From Hysterium pulicare CBS 123377 (taxonomy: Eukaryota; Ascomycota; Dothideomycetes; Hysteriales; Hysteriaceae), in the NCBI GenBank assembly GCA_000467715.1, contig AJFK01000227.1:120183-184182 (forward strand): a stretch of DNA of 64,000 nt. Direction: 5' to 3'. This document shows positions 37,178-47,343 of the stretch, piece after piece. Each line of letters begins with the position of its first letter. Positions within the stretch are counted from its first letter, which is position 1. A program made the position numbers and the translations under genes. Under the pieces are notes generated by a model. It did no database searches. It was not told the DNA's origin and saw only the letters and a list, made by a program, of their open reading frames with translations.

Positions 37178-40100
37178 ATGGTTCTATTTGGCAAGAGAAA
37201 GAGTGAAGGATGGCATCACCAAATCGACCTCGCGATTCCGGCAAATGTACGACCAACAAGCCCAAAATTTCCCTATTATGCTTTACGGCTCATCACCGAC
37301 GCATACATTAAGAAGAAGGGGAAAAAGAGCCAACAAGAAATCGAGATCTCTCTTGTGACATTGATTCAGAATCATGAAGCAAGAGACGTAGCGATAGCAG
37401 CATGTTCTCACGCGATGTCCCCGGCTTCCCTGCGGGCCTTGTTGAACGTAGAACTCAATGTCGCCCCCGTCACATACTTCGGCATAACCTCCTATCTTGA
37501 ATCCCTTGTGGCGGCAAACTACAGCAATCCGAAAGCTATCAGCGACCTCGAGGCTCGATGGGCGCGAGGGCTAATCCCGTATGCAACTCCAGGCACAGGT
37601 GCTGCGGGAAGATACCTCGAAGGGGTTTGTGAATTACTGAAGGGTGGAACCGTTTCAAGCTTGAACAGCCTTCCCGACTTTGCTGTGCTTACGCGGAAAG
37701 CGTTTGGAGATTTCGCATCTCACCTGGATGGGCTTAAGCTCAAAAGCCAATGGGTGGCAGCTCATTCATCCGTTGCATGGCTTTCGAAACTTTTGCAACA
37801 GCCGTCCTCGCATGTTGGACTCAGACCAGAGCAACTCCTCGACAGCCAGTTCCCGAATTGGAGGATATGGGCAGCGTGGCAACCCAACTTAAACCGCCTA
37901 CGTCTCCTCGAAGGCCTCGATAGTAACCGTCGTGCCGTGCTACCCGATCTGCTTGCGTTGGATGGACCAGACTTCCTCGCTGGAAACTATACTACTTTGA
38001 AGGATGGACTACTGGCAAAATACAAAGACACGTCACCGTCAATCAAGTTTCGGACTCTAAAAGTTGAGATTAAGTCAAGCACTACTGCCGAGCTCAAAGG
38101 CATGCTAGATCGACTATTAGCAGTGCTTGAAATAGTAAGCCAAAGGAGCAACGACGCCATGGCACTGTTCGCCCATCTATGCATTGGCCACATCGTCACC
38201 CAAGAAGCTTTACAGGTTCTTGTTGGCGTCTGCCAAATTCCGGAAAACCCACAACGTCCGATCAGTGGAGCCGTTCTGCATGTATACTCGTTTCGAAAAT
38301 CTTTGACCATCCAAGATGCAGCTGCGCTATCCGCTCTGTTACCAGCCCTCGAGGATAGTCGAGGTGAGCTTCTCCGAGGCGTTTTGACTCCCTATCTCAT
38401 AGAGGGAATCCACGTCTGCGTTCAGCAGATGCAGGATGCTTTCCAAGCACAGATAACGGCCGGCGGATCGTGGGGCAAGATGGCAAAAGAATTGCATGCA
38501 TTTGGCCAGACTCTAATTGGCGCCACTTGCTTTCATACTTTTCTCGAACCTCCGCTACGCTCTCTACTCGATCTCTGGCCGAGTTCAGGCATCCTTAAAC
38601 AAGTCATTGGTATATACACGGAAGCAAGATTCTCATTACCGGATACTACATCTAACTTCTTGGCGAATGCACTCGAATCTTATTGTATGGATGGACTCGT
38701 TAGGCGCGGAATGATCGAGATTCCCGAAAGAAGTGTAGTTGATGCTATTCTACATCTTTGGGAGGAGACTGCCAACCAAGACCGTCGTGCCCTAGCGTTG
38801 CGTGTCGCAAACAGCTCTGGAATGTCGACCGATCTTCGTTGTCGATCCTTGGCCCAACTTACACAGCTGCCCGATGATTTTGTCCAGAACTTCCGAGGCC
38901 TTCTAGACAACTACAACAATGAAGGAGAAATGTCTTGTATACGAATGACAGAACTCCTCGCAAAAGGAGACCCTGATACTATGGATTGTTGGAGAGGCCT
39001 TTTCTTTCGCATGCTAGAGCAACTGAATGATACCCTGCTTGACTACTCATTGGTTCACCTAAACCCCGAAGAATGGCTTCAATGGCTCTCCAACCTCGGG
39101 TCTATATTCGACGATCTCATATTCCCGACGCCAATATCTTCGCTAGCAGTCCTTCAACCAGGACTTCATCTATGGGGCCAGCAAGCCTCCGAATATCTGC
39201 CAACCATCACACGCTTAGAGGCTGCTTTAGGTGCTAATTCTCCCGCATTGCATTGTCTCTTAAGAGGCGGCGACGGACTATGGGTGGAATGTCTCGTTCG
39301 CATTTTGAACCTCCTCACCGAGAACCAGGATCAACCCTATGAGGATTTAATGCAGACAGTAACAGGCTTGATGTCTCGTGATGGAAGCGATGCTGCGGAG
39401 ACTTCAGGTTGCCTGGCATTACTCAACTCTGCCTCTACAGAAGGTGGCGAGGCTTGCCGCCGGATCTTGGAATCATATAGAATGGACCCGGCGGTAGTGG
39501 TCGAAGTTAATGTCGCTGGCTGGTTAAACGATCCCCAGGTAGCTGAACATGATAAGCTGGCAATACAAGCATTGGCGGTAGTGCTGGGACTCGAGATAGA
39601 TGGTGGTGGGGTTTCGAACGCAAAAATACGAGCAGCAGCGGATTACCTCGAAAAGCAAGCTAACATGATACTGGAAGAGGCTCGGCAACTGGAGGGTCTT
39701 CAGAAGGCACTGAAGGCGAAGGACCCGTCCGGTACGGCAGCATTGTTGGCTTCGCTGGGGATCGCGGACACTACACCACTTGAGGAAGAACTCGAAGTAC
39801 TACCAGCGGATTTGCTTAACTCTATCGAGAAATACGGTAACCAGGAGGTAGAAATCACCTTTCCGTTGACCCATCTCACCGATTTGCAAAAGGCAGCTTT
39901 GGGTGCCGGGGCTGCTCAAAGCATGCTCATACGTATAGCAATCGACTTCACTGGCGACATCATGGTCGGATTTTGTGTTCATCTCGACAACGAGCCTGAC
40001 CGGGAGGATATAATGGACCACAACCATTGGGCTGTATACGATGGCTCAGATGAACCGGAGAGATCTCACTGCCGAGGAAGGAGCAGCCTGATCACATGGC

Positions 40101-41104
40101 AGATGTCGCGTTCCTTACACCGTCATCTGAAGAAGGGTTATGTCTCGCTTGCCGACATCCATCAATTCATCGCGGAACGTATCAGCGATATGGCGCATTG
40201 TTGCCTTGTGTGCGGTAGCCACCACAACGCTAGACAAACACAGCTGAGACGTCCAATCCCATGTCAAGCAGTGGCATGTAGCAGGATGTGGAATCGTGTG
40301 TCTGTCGATGTTCGCTTCACTGAAATCCGTTCCGATCCTACAGCGGTCGATCTGCTCCTCACAGGCGTCTATGCCGCCGCTATGAGCGGTCGCACGGATC
40401 TTTTGCCAGGCTGTCCCGTCAAGACCACAGCGAACGTAATCGCGATATTGAACACGCTTCCTTCCATGTCCCTTCTCCAGACCGCCCTCGACCTCTCCGA
40501 CGAGCTTAAATCATGCCACAAATCCGCGATCGAACTTCTATCCTGGGCCTTCACCTGCTACCGCGGCTTCTTGGCTTCTTGTTCAGGCATCTTACGCATC
40601 CCAGGCTTGCCTCAAGGAACCCAACAATTCATGCTGGCAAACGCAAGCCCGGAACTCGAATCCGCATTTGCGAAGCAAGTCACTCGCTTCAACCCACGCA
40701 GCACCCCAACACGAGTTCTTTTCCACGGCACCTCCCTCGACCGCCTCACCTCAATCCTAATGCAAGGCTTGAAGATCTGCTCTGGGACCTCACTCCAACG
40801 AACAGGCGCCGCTCACGGCAATGGCATCTACATGGCCGAAGAGCCCGCCACCTCCATCAGCTATTCCCCGTCGTCCGTGTCTTGGAGAGGCAGCGCGTTT
40901 CAACATATGAGGGTGTTGCTGGGATGCGAGCTTGCGGGGAACGGAAATAGTGTTTCGCCGGGTATACATGTTATCAAGGACCCGAATACAGTTATGGTGC
41001 GGTATGTGTTTTTATTTACGGCTGCTGCGGTTGTGCCTATTGCGACGCATGTTACGCCGGCAATGGTGAGTGCGTTTTCGGCGTTGAGGAGTGGAGCTGT
41101 TTAG
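37178..41104 (+). CDS. large protein with C-terminal PARP (ADP-ribosyltransferase) domain
   Basis: One uninterrupted frame of 1308 residues. The first ~950 residues are helical and leucine-rich, without a domain I can name. Around residues 1008-1032 a Cys cluster (CCLVCGSHHNAR, then PIPCQAVACSRMW) resembles the zinc-like segment that precedes the catalytic domain in PARP6/8-type proteins. The catalytic part (about 1175-1300) has the donor-site histidine in TRVLFHGTSLDRLTSILMQG and the tyrosine in AAHGNGIYMAEEPATSISYS. The third position of the H-Y-E triad falls in NTVMVRYVFLF, where no glutamate is evident. In PARP families lack of this Glu goes with mono-ADP-ribosylation or inactivity. It differs from fungal PARP1 homologues, which carry BRCT and WGR modules. 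Target and role unknown. Confidence 0.82.
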   Translation: MVLFGKRKSEGWHHQIDLAIPANVRPTSPKFPYYALRLITDAYIKKKGKKSQQEIEISLVTLIQNHEARDVAIAACSHAMSPASLRALLNVELNVAPVTYFGITSYLESLVAANYSNPKAISDLEARWARGLIPYATPGTGAAGRYLEGVCELLKGGTVSSLNSLPDFAVLTRKAFGDFASHLDGLKLKSQWVAAHSSVAWLSKLLQQPSSHVGLRPEQLLDSQFPNWRIWAAWQPNLNRLRLLEGLDSNRRAVLPDLLALDGPDFLAGNYTTLKDGLLAKYKDTSPSIKFRTLKVEIKSSTTAELKGMLDRLLAVLEIVSQRSNDAMALFAHLCIGHIVTQEALQVLVGVCQIPENPQRPISGAVLHVYSFRKSLTIQDAAALSALLPALEDSRGELLRGVLTPYLIEGIHVCVQQMQDAFQAQITAGGSWGKMAKELHAFGQTLIGATCFHTFLEPPLRSLLDLWPSSGILKQVIGIYTEARFSLPDTTSNFLANALESYCMDGLVRRGMIEIPERSVVDAILHLWEETANQDRRALALRVANSSGMSTDLRCRSLAQLTQLPDDFVQNFRGLLDNYNNEGEMSCIRMTELLAKGDPDTMDCWRGLFFRMLEQLNDTLLDYSLVHLNPEEWLQWLSNLGSIFDDLIFPTPISSLAVLQPGLHLWGQQASEYLPTITRLEAALGANSPALHCLLRGGDGLWVECLVRILNLLTENQDQPYEDLMQTVTGLMSRDGSDAAETSGCLALLNSASTEGGEACRRILESYRMDPAVVVEVNVAGWLNDPQVAEHDKLAIQALAVVLGLEIDGGGVSNAKIRAAADYLEKQANMILEEARQLEGLQKALKAKDPSGTAALLASLGIADTTPLEEELEVLPADLLNSIEKYGNQEVEITFPLTHLTDLQKAALGAGAAQSMLIRIAIDFTGDIMVGFCVHLDNEPDREDIMDHNHWAVYDGSDEPERSHCRGRSSLITWQMSRSLHRHLKKGYVSLADIHQFIAERISDMAHCCLVCGSHHNARQTQLRRPIPCQAVACSRMWNRVSVDVRFTEIRSDPTAVDLLLTGVYAAAMSGRTDLLPGCPVKTTANVIAILNTLPSMSLLQTALDLSDELKSCHKSAIELLSWAFTCYRGFLASCSGILRIPGLPQGTQQFMLANASPELESAFAKQVTRFNPRSTPTRVLFHGTSLDRLTSILMQGLKICSGTSLQRTGAAHGNGIYMAEEPATSISYSPSSVSWRGSAFQHMRVLLGCELAGNGNSVSPGIHVIKDPNTVMVRYVFLFTAAAVVPIATHVTPAMVSAFSALRSGAV

Positions 41105-41753
41105 GATTGGATGGCGTCCATAGTCGGTGTGGTGGTAGATATAGATGGAGTTTCTTCCCAGATAACGACTTTATGAACAGTATCTCAGGATTTTATTGAG
41201 GTAACTGGAGTCAGGTTAGAGCTTGTTTCTTGGGCGTAACTTTTGTTGCTATATATCCTCATTTTTGTTCATTCAATCGTATTTTCAAACCTGAACCCTC
41301 ACCTCACTGCTGCAAGGTGTCCTATTCACCTCTGTAGACCTTGCCAACTACCGGATTGTTATCATGGTTGATATTTTGGCTTGCTTTCTTCTTGTGTTGG
41401 CGGATTTCGGAAGCTGTTTAGCTGCCTTCGAAAGGTATCATGCAGATATATACTCTCCACGGCGATAGGATTGACTACTCTAGAAACCTGCTCTCTGAGA
41501 TACTTTCATCAGAACGGGCAGAATCTTTTGGTGTTCTTCATCATCGTAAAGTGAGCGCCTTTCTCCCAACGCAATGGTACGCTAAACGAGCATTCACTCT
41601 TTCGCTAAACCGCAAATACTTTTCTCCAGTGTTTCTTCTATAAACAATAACAAACCTTCATCTCATCTCATCTCGGCTCGCTCCGCACAATCTTCGCGTT
41701 CGTTTACACCGCCATTTCATAACTTATAATCTCTTGGCTGTTGGCTGGGCGCA
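41105..41753. other. intergenic, no supported gene
   Basis: 3' region of the PARP-domain gene and promoter of the BTB-like gene. I see no gene or repeat. Confidence 0.45.
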
Positions 41754-42687
41754 ATGCCGTGGGTTGGGAGGCCGGCGTGGCGGCACGAGAAGGAGGTGCA
41801 TGATCCTGTCGACGTCCACGTTACGCTTCCAGGTGTACGCGCCCAGACATTTGAGGTTCAGCGCAAGCTGCTTGTTGAGTACTCTATGTGGTTCAGAGTA
41901 CGTAAGCTTCATCATTCGCCGCCTCCGTTCAATGGCTTCTACATGAACGTACATTCTCTTATCCTCGGCAAAGTCCTAATCACCCTCCCCCTCATCTCAC
42001 ACATACAACCAGGCCAATCTTTCCAACAACAAATCAATATTCATCACCTTCACGACCCCATACCTATTCTCCCTCTACACCCAATGGCTCCGCAAGCCCA
42101 ACCCCACCGACCCTTTCCTCCCACCTTATCCGCCTCCAACCACCTTCGGCATCCAGGAGCTCGCCGACAAATCCGATTTCTACGGCCAGCACAGCACAGC
42201 GCGCTCTCTTCTCTCCGCTTTCTGGCTCGGTGAGGATCTTTGCTGCGAATACCTCCAAGACGCAGTCATGAACGAAATCGTCAAGTATTTCCGCGTCGAC
42301 ATGCCTCTTCCTCCACAACTCGTCAACGAAATCTACACCCGGCAGTCCCCAAATGGCTTCATCGGCTCTCTAGCGCTCAAGAAGTTCCTCGTCGATTATT
42401 ATATCTGGACGACCAAGAATTCGGGCCCGAAGAATACCATTGCGCCACTGACTGCGTTCCATGAGCGATTCCAATTGAGTGTGAAGACGGAGTTGGATGT
42501 GCTTGCTTATACGATTGGATGGTTCGCACATGCTGATATGAAGTTTGAAGTCCCGGATTTCACGGATTTGGAGTCTTGGTTGAAGAGGAAGGTCAGTGGG
42601 TTTAGGGGTTTGGAGGCTCAGGAAAAGTGCCGATATCATCATCATGGTCTTAAGGAGTTGTGTTATAATGTTATCACAAGCTCGTGA
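41754..42687 (+). CDS. BTB-like protein 1 (2 exons)
   Basis: Exons 41754-41897 and 42013-42687 join in phase 0 to 272 residues; the 115-bp intron starts GTACGT and ends ACCAG. The opening (VDVHVTLPGVRAQTFEVQRK, LLVEYSMWFR) has the spacing of a fungal BTB/POZ fold, where a strand pair is followed by the helix L-L-x-x-S-x-x-F. The second exon gives KSIFITFTTPYLFSLYTQWL, the place of the usual D-x-x-x-F-x-x-x-L-x-W-L-Y segment, then an oligomer-like helical tail (STARSLLSAFWLGEDLCCEY). These small BTB-like proteins are numerous in Pezizomycotina and their partners are unknown. If unspliced, the first exon frame runs into a different, meaningless tail. Confidence 0.7.
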
Positions 42688-43463
42688 GCGGGGAGTTGTT
42701 GTGGTTGTGGGAGAGGTAATCAACGCAGTTGAGCTCCGTTTCAGAAGGATAGGAGAAGCCCTACAGAGCTGGCCTAATTCCTCTGTGTAGAGAAAAGAGA
42801 AGGTTGTTCTCTATTCTGTCTTAGTAGAGTAGAATGTAAGATTATGAAGTTAAGCTTGATTCTCTCACAATCTTTTCCTACTGTATCCTGAGCACGTTTG
42901 GGCTGTAGGAAAGTGGCTAATGGGATTTCTTCTCTGTGCGGGCCTCCTCGATATATAATCTATCTACTATTCTAGATTATTGTTTTAAAGAATAATAAAA
43001 GCTGAATTGTGTAAGTTACATAGTAGTGACTTACTACGCGTCCATGAACGACCGAGCACGCCAACCGATCACACAACTCCGCAATTACCACCAAAACCAC
43101 GAACCCTCGACCTCCCTCTGCAGTTCAGAGTCGGCAGGTGGCCTGGATTGCTTTTGTAGATAAGCCTTCGATGGTCATACACACTTGAAGCTCAGACTGA
43201 CATGAACTGCCAGACTCATTCACTTATTCATTGACCGCTTTCGCGCGTCTCCCAGTCAACACACTGCAGTTAAAAGTGCATTTCCCCCTATCATCACCGA
43301 TATCTCCATGGCTACTTCTGTTTATGTTCTTATGCTCATATGCTCATTTCCATCACTAACATGCCGGATCGCGAAACGTATTCTTAACAACCATATATTA
43401 GCGTCGTAAGTCGACATACCACACGGGAAGAAATAACACTAACAAAGAAACCGTAGGGTCACA
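42688..43463. other. intergenic, no supported gene
   Basis: AT-richer DNA (TATATAATCTATCTAC near 42950) between two BTB-like genes. I see no coding signal or repeat. Confidence 0.45.
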
Positions 43464-44363
43464 ATGTCTCCACCGCCGTTCATACACGCAAGTGGACCTC
43501 CCTTCCTCATTCGAATCGGACACTATGAAGAAACCCTCGTTCTCGAAGAAGAGGACGAGCCCGAGAGCGAATTCATACCGGTTCAAGAATTCGTCCTCAC
43601 CCGCCTAGAGGTTCAACAGCATTCTACATACTTCGCTCATATAATGCAAGACCCCGACGTTACCGAGAACGGCCTAGACATGGATAACGAGGACGATCTA
43701 AAGCCCTTCAACTTGTGGTACTCCTTCGTCAAGAATCACCGCCTACGAGATAACATCGGACGAAAAATTGGTTTCCATACAATCGAAGACCTCATCGAAG
43801 GGTACATCCTGGGAAGCCAGCTGGGCGCCATCTACTTCATGGACGCCGTCATGGACGAGATCCTCCGGAAATTCAAGTACGAGCCTCACAAAGCATACAT
43901 AAACGCGGTTTGGCAGTGCACCGAGCGCGGTTCGCTTCTAAGGCGCATGTTTGTCGAGCTGTGTGCAGGTGGGCCGGCAACCTGTTTGCGACTGGAGAAT
44001 GCGGACGAATTTCCGAACGATTACATCAAGAGGGTATCGAAGCTCTACTGGCTCGTAAGGGACAATGACGAAGAGAAGCGAATTGTTTTGCCGGATTTTC
44101 GAGACTTGCCGACGAGATCTTTTGGGTTGGGTGGTTGCCGGTATCATGAGCATAGGCGGCAGGGTACATGGTGCTATCGTGATATCTTCTCAACTACTGG
44201 GGTACGTGAGAATCCGATTACGAGGGGGGTGTCTCTTCGAGGGTATGTTTTACAGGGCAGAGGTTCCAATGAGCATAGGAAGAAACGAAAAGCTGCGGAG
44301 AAAAAGAATGAGGGTGAGGAAGTGGAGAGTCAGTCGACAGAATCAATGAAAGGGAGCCATTGA
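43464..44363 (+). CDS. BTB-like protein 2
   Basis: A single frame of 299 residues. The N-terminal strand-helix portion (PFLIRIGHYEETLVLEEEDE, EFVLTRLEVQQHSTYFAHIM) fits a fungal BTB-like fold in which the second segment is the helix that packs on the sheet. DDLKPFNLWYSFVKNHRLRD corresponds to the dimer-face segment. The tail IEDLIEGYILGSQLGAIYFM, AVMDEILRKF and CTERGSLLRRMFVELCAGG is typical of the helical extension in these proteins (the S-x-L-R-x-x-F-V-x-x-C signature). The C-terminus is basic (RKKRKAAEKK), a possible nuclear signal. It is a likely distant paralogue of the gene at 41754. Confidence 0.72.
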   Translation: MSPPPFIHASGPPFLIRIGHYEETLVLEEEDEPESEFIPVQEFVLTRLEVQQHSTYFAHIMQDPDVTENGLDMDNEDDLKPFNLWYSFVKNHRLRDNIGRKIGFHTIEDLIEGYILGSQLGAIYFMDAVMDEILRKFKYEPHKAYINAVWQCTERGSLLRRMFVELCAGGPATCLRLENADEFPNDYIKRVSKLYWLVRDNDEEKRIVLPDFRDLPTRSFGLGGCRYHEHRRQGTWCYRDIFSTTGVRENPITRGVSLRGYVLQGRGSNEHRKKRKAAEKKNEGEEVESQSTESMKGSH

Positions 44364-44734
44364 TGAGGGGAGGCGTGCTGGGAAGCGGATCCACGGGAGA
44401 GCTTCGCCTCACCCAATGGCTGTTTATCGAATGGCAACTATCATTCCTATCATTCCTGTACAACTCCTACACATTCCAGATACTTAGAAGTATCAACAGA
44501 AGAACATTTACCTTGACACAATCAGCTATTGGAGGCACAGTGGTGTCGCTGAATGCCAAGGCCATACTGTAGGCATGTCGATGCAATGAGCGACGCTAAC
44601 CAACCCTCTTTGGGTTGGTGGACCAAAGATTGAGTCTGGCGCAGCGTTGAAAAGGGCGCCATCGCCCACATTTCTCCAACCTCACGTCCAAAATTCCTCG
44701 CGTTGTTGTTCCCTTGGCCTACAAAGGCTCAGTC
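44364..44734. other. intergenic, no supported gene
   Basis: Contains the 3' region of the BTB-like gene and the distal promoter of the coiled-coil gene. No gene supported. Confidence 0.4.
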
Positions 44735-44895
44735 TCTACTTCTCGGATTTATCCACCCAGCGCATTGTTCCGTTCCCCCATTCTCAACCTTTTGAACTCT
44801 TCAGGAGATTACGAATCTTCAAACAAACTCACCCGTCTCCAGGCCCTATTGCAGGTGCCCTGCATCAGATCTTTATTTTTCTTGTCTTTTGAACT
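44735..44895 (+). promoter_or_regulatory. shared 5' leader, copy B (coiled-coil gene 45016)
   Basis: The 24-base core is at 44840-44863 with GCAGG-TGC-CCTGC, followed by ATCAGATCTTT and TTTCTTGTCTTT. It lies 176 bases before ATG 45016. The upstream part (CCACCCAGCGCATTGTTCC, CCATTCTCAACCTTTTGAA, GATTACGAATCTTCAA) aligns with copies A, C and E. Confidence 0.82.
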
Positions 44896-45015
44896 TGTTC
44901 TCGAGGTGACAGTTCGCTTTCTAGTGCTATTTGACCGCTCTTCCCTGACCTCTCGACCTCTCTCTCAAGCTCTCTCTTTTGCTCTTTCTCTTGACCTCTC
45001 TCAGCAATCTCCTCC

Positions 45016-46689
45016 ATGCCTCCTCGCAAGAAACCGTCAGCCAGGCCCGCCCAAGCTCGCAATGAGAGCACTCTGCATTACCACTATGGAAATTACGGTG
45101 AAGTAGACGTCCTGCTCTTTGACCATGCCGAAGCAAGGGGACGATGGAAGCAGCGGTTGGAGACTGCTCAGGAGAATATGCGGCGTCAGCTTGAAGGAGG
45201 AAATGTCGCCGCTGCTGAAGACGTTTACGACGAGAATGCGGAAGCTCTCGAACGTGATAGGGAAGAGTTGCTCGAGAGAAAAAAGTTTGGCGAGGCTCGT
45301 GTAAAGGCGGTGGCGGAGCTCCTCCGACATCCTCACAATGCTGCTACTCGCAATCTAGAGTTCAAAGCAGAATGGCATTCTCTGACGACTAAGCTCGTCA
45401 AAAACGTCCAACTATCAGGTGCCGGCCGAGACCCCCTGGAAAAGACGACGCTTGAGAACCTCGCGGCGGATTATGAGCGTCTGGTCACCGATCATCGCTC
45501 TTTGCAGAGCCAACAGAGGAACCAGGCCGAAAGCCACCGCAAAGAGTATACTAAAATGGCGGTAGAGCTGGATACTGCGAAAAAGCATCTTAGGCAGGCA
45601 ATACGTGATCATGAGCAGCGTGAAAAGGGACTCCAAAGCTCTGTCATGGCCAAGGATCAAGTCATCCGAGACCTGCAATCGCAGCTACGGCAGCTCCGAC
45701 AGAACCCAAGCCCCGCCACTCATCTTGAAAGCCTTAGTCGCAAAGATGAAGAACGCGAGGAGTTGAGGAGATCGTTGGTGAAGGATGCGAAGCAATGGGA
45801 GAGCAAATTTAACCTCAGTGAGGAGAATTTGGAGCAGGAGCAGCGCAGAGTAAAGCAGTTGCGTGAGCAAGCGTCCTCCCTTGAAGCCAAAATCAGGGAT
45901 CTGGAGGGTAGATTGGAGTTTGCCGAGCAGGTCAAGGGTTCTGCCGACCAAGCAATCAAGATGGCGTGGGAACACTTCGGAACGAAATCCGCAGAGCATT
46001 TGGCCGCCGTCGCCCGCGAGAGTCAGCTCAAGGGCAAACTGGAGACATGTGAAACTCAACTTCAGGGTGCAGTCAAGGAAGCGACGGACCTGCGCAAGGC
46101 CAACAAGTCCCTTCAAGCCATTTCTCGCCGCCGTCTCTTCCAAAAAGCTGGACTGGTTTGTCGGGTTCAAAGTCTGGAGTCACGTTGTCAGCGTCTGCAC
46201 AACATGTATGTTCAACAGGTCTGTGGCCATATGAGGACTGGCAACACTCTTCAATCAATGCGTGGCTCAAAGTCTAGGTACTGCCTGAAAATGGCTGCCT
46301 ACAAAGCTATGCATGTTAATGTCAAGCGAAGAGAGCTGCAAATGTTGGGCATGGTGATGAGGAAGGGCATCAATACTCTCAGGGACGAACGGATTAACTT
46401 TGCGGCTACCTTGAACTTGAAAGACGGTCAGCTAGCGCACCTTGATGAGGAAAAGCAGGGCTTGAGTGAGGGTTTGAGGAAGGCGAAGGAGGAATTGGAG
46501 GTGGTTCGAGGGGAGGTGGAGGTGGCTGAGGGTCGGAAACGGCAGTTGGAGATTGAGGTTGAGAAGGGAGGAGAGAAAGCGGCGGAGGATGCAGAGCTTC
46601 AAAGACTACTTTTTATGGCGAGTATGAACCTTACTGAGGAGGATGTTGAGAGGGCACAATGGGAGTTGCAGCGACCTAGATTGGAGTGA
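45016..46689 (+). CDS. coiled-coil protein 1, family with relics at 60.9 and 61.2 kb
   Basis: An intron-free frame of 557 residues beginning MPPRKKPSARPAQ. Residues about 40-100 and 155-350 are strongly heptad-rich (Glu, Gln, Arg, Leu), so a long coiled coil is expected; a second one spans about 460-530. Between them is a basic, Cys-containing segment (RRRLFQKAGLVCRVQSLESR and YCLKMAAYKAMHVNVKRREL). The segment LLRHPHNAATRNLEFKAEWH is repeated in a relic at 61.2 kb (LIRNPPNAAAHNLEFEAEWH), showing that the gene belongs to a small family. No enzymatic motif is seen. The gene carries leader copy B. Function unknown; a scaffold or structural role is only suggested by the coiled coil. Confidence 0.78.
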   Translation: MPPRKKPSARPAQARNESTLHYHYGNYGEVDVLLFDHAEARGRWKQRLETAQENMRRQLEGGNVAAAEDVYDENAEALERDREELLERKKFGEARVKAVAELLRHPHNAATRNLEFKAEWHSLTTKLVKNVQLSGAGRDPLEKTTLENLAADYERLVTDHRSLQSQQRNQAESHRKEYTKMAVELDTAKKHLRQAIRDHEQREKGLQSSVMAKDQVIRDLQSQLRQLRQNPSPATHLESLSRKDEEREELRRSLVKDAKQWESKFNLSEENLEQEQRRVKQLREQASSLEAKIRDLEGRLEFAEQVKGSADQAIKMAWEHFGTKSAEHLAAVARESQLKGKLETCETQLQGAVKEATDLRKANKSLQAISRRRLFQKAGLVCRVQSLESRCQRLHNMYVQQVCGHMRTGNTLQSMRGSKSRYCLKMAAYKAMHVNVKRRELQMLGMVMRKGINTLRDERINFAATLNLKDGQLAHLDEEKQGLSEGLRKAKEELEVVRGEVEVAEGRKRQLEIEVEKGGEKAAEDAELQRLLFMASMNLTEEDVERAQWELQRPRLE

Positions 46690-47343
46690 ATGGGGTTTCG
46701 GCGTAATGGTTTTGTTAGTTGTAGAATCTGATCATTCATCGAAGACTTCATCTTCATGCCCAGGCCGTGACAGTTGTCCCGCTACACCCCTCGTTGCTAG
46801 GGATCCCTATCCGAATGATTGCTCCTCTCACACCCGCCCGCACGTACTTCTCTCAGTGCTGCGGAGCTTTCCCAACCATGGGTGGTCCGTTGGTTGAAGG
46901 TCGTTGAGAGCTTTATATTTCGGGCTCGTTCAAGTTATAATAGCGTGAACCTGGCAGTCCTGGACTTTAGACATGACGCCGAACTCTATCTAATGAATTA
47001 GAATTAAGCTACACTACCGTTAGCCCTCATCTGCACATGGATGAGGGCAGGCAAGATTCAAACTGGCCCCACTCTAGCACATTAGAGTAGCCCTATCAAC
47101 TAATAATTGTGATCGTGTAACAGAGGACAGGCTGAATCGTAGTTGAGCTGTTCTAGCGGCAGTTTTCTATTACCCGTACTTTTGCCGGCGGGATTTCTTT
47201 GTCACACCTACCTCGTTCAAAGCCTTATCACCAACTTCATTTCATCACTCGATTGATTCTATCCTTTCCATTAATACGCAAACCTACGGGCCATTGCTTG
47301 ATCCTTGAAGCAGTCAAGTGTTCCCCAACGCCATGGAAAAAAA
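46690..47343. other. intergenic between convergent genes
   Basis: 3' ends of the coiled-coil gene (+) and the acidic protein gene (-). I see no gene, no leader core and no obvious repeat. Confidence 0.45.
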
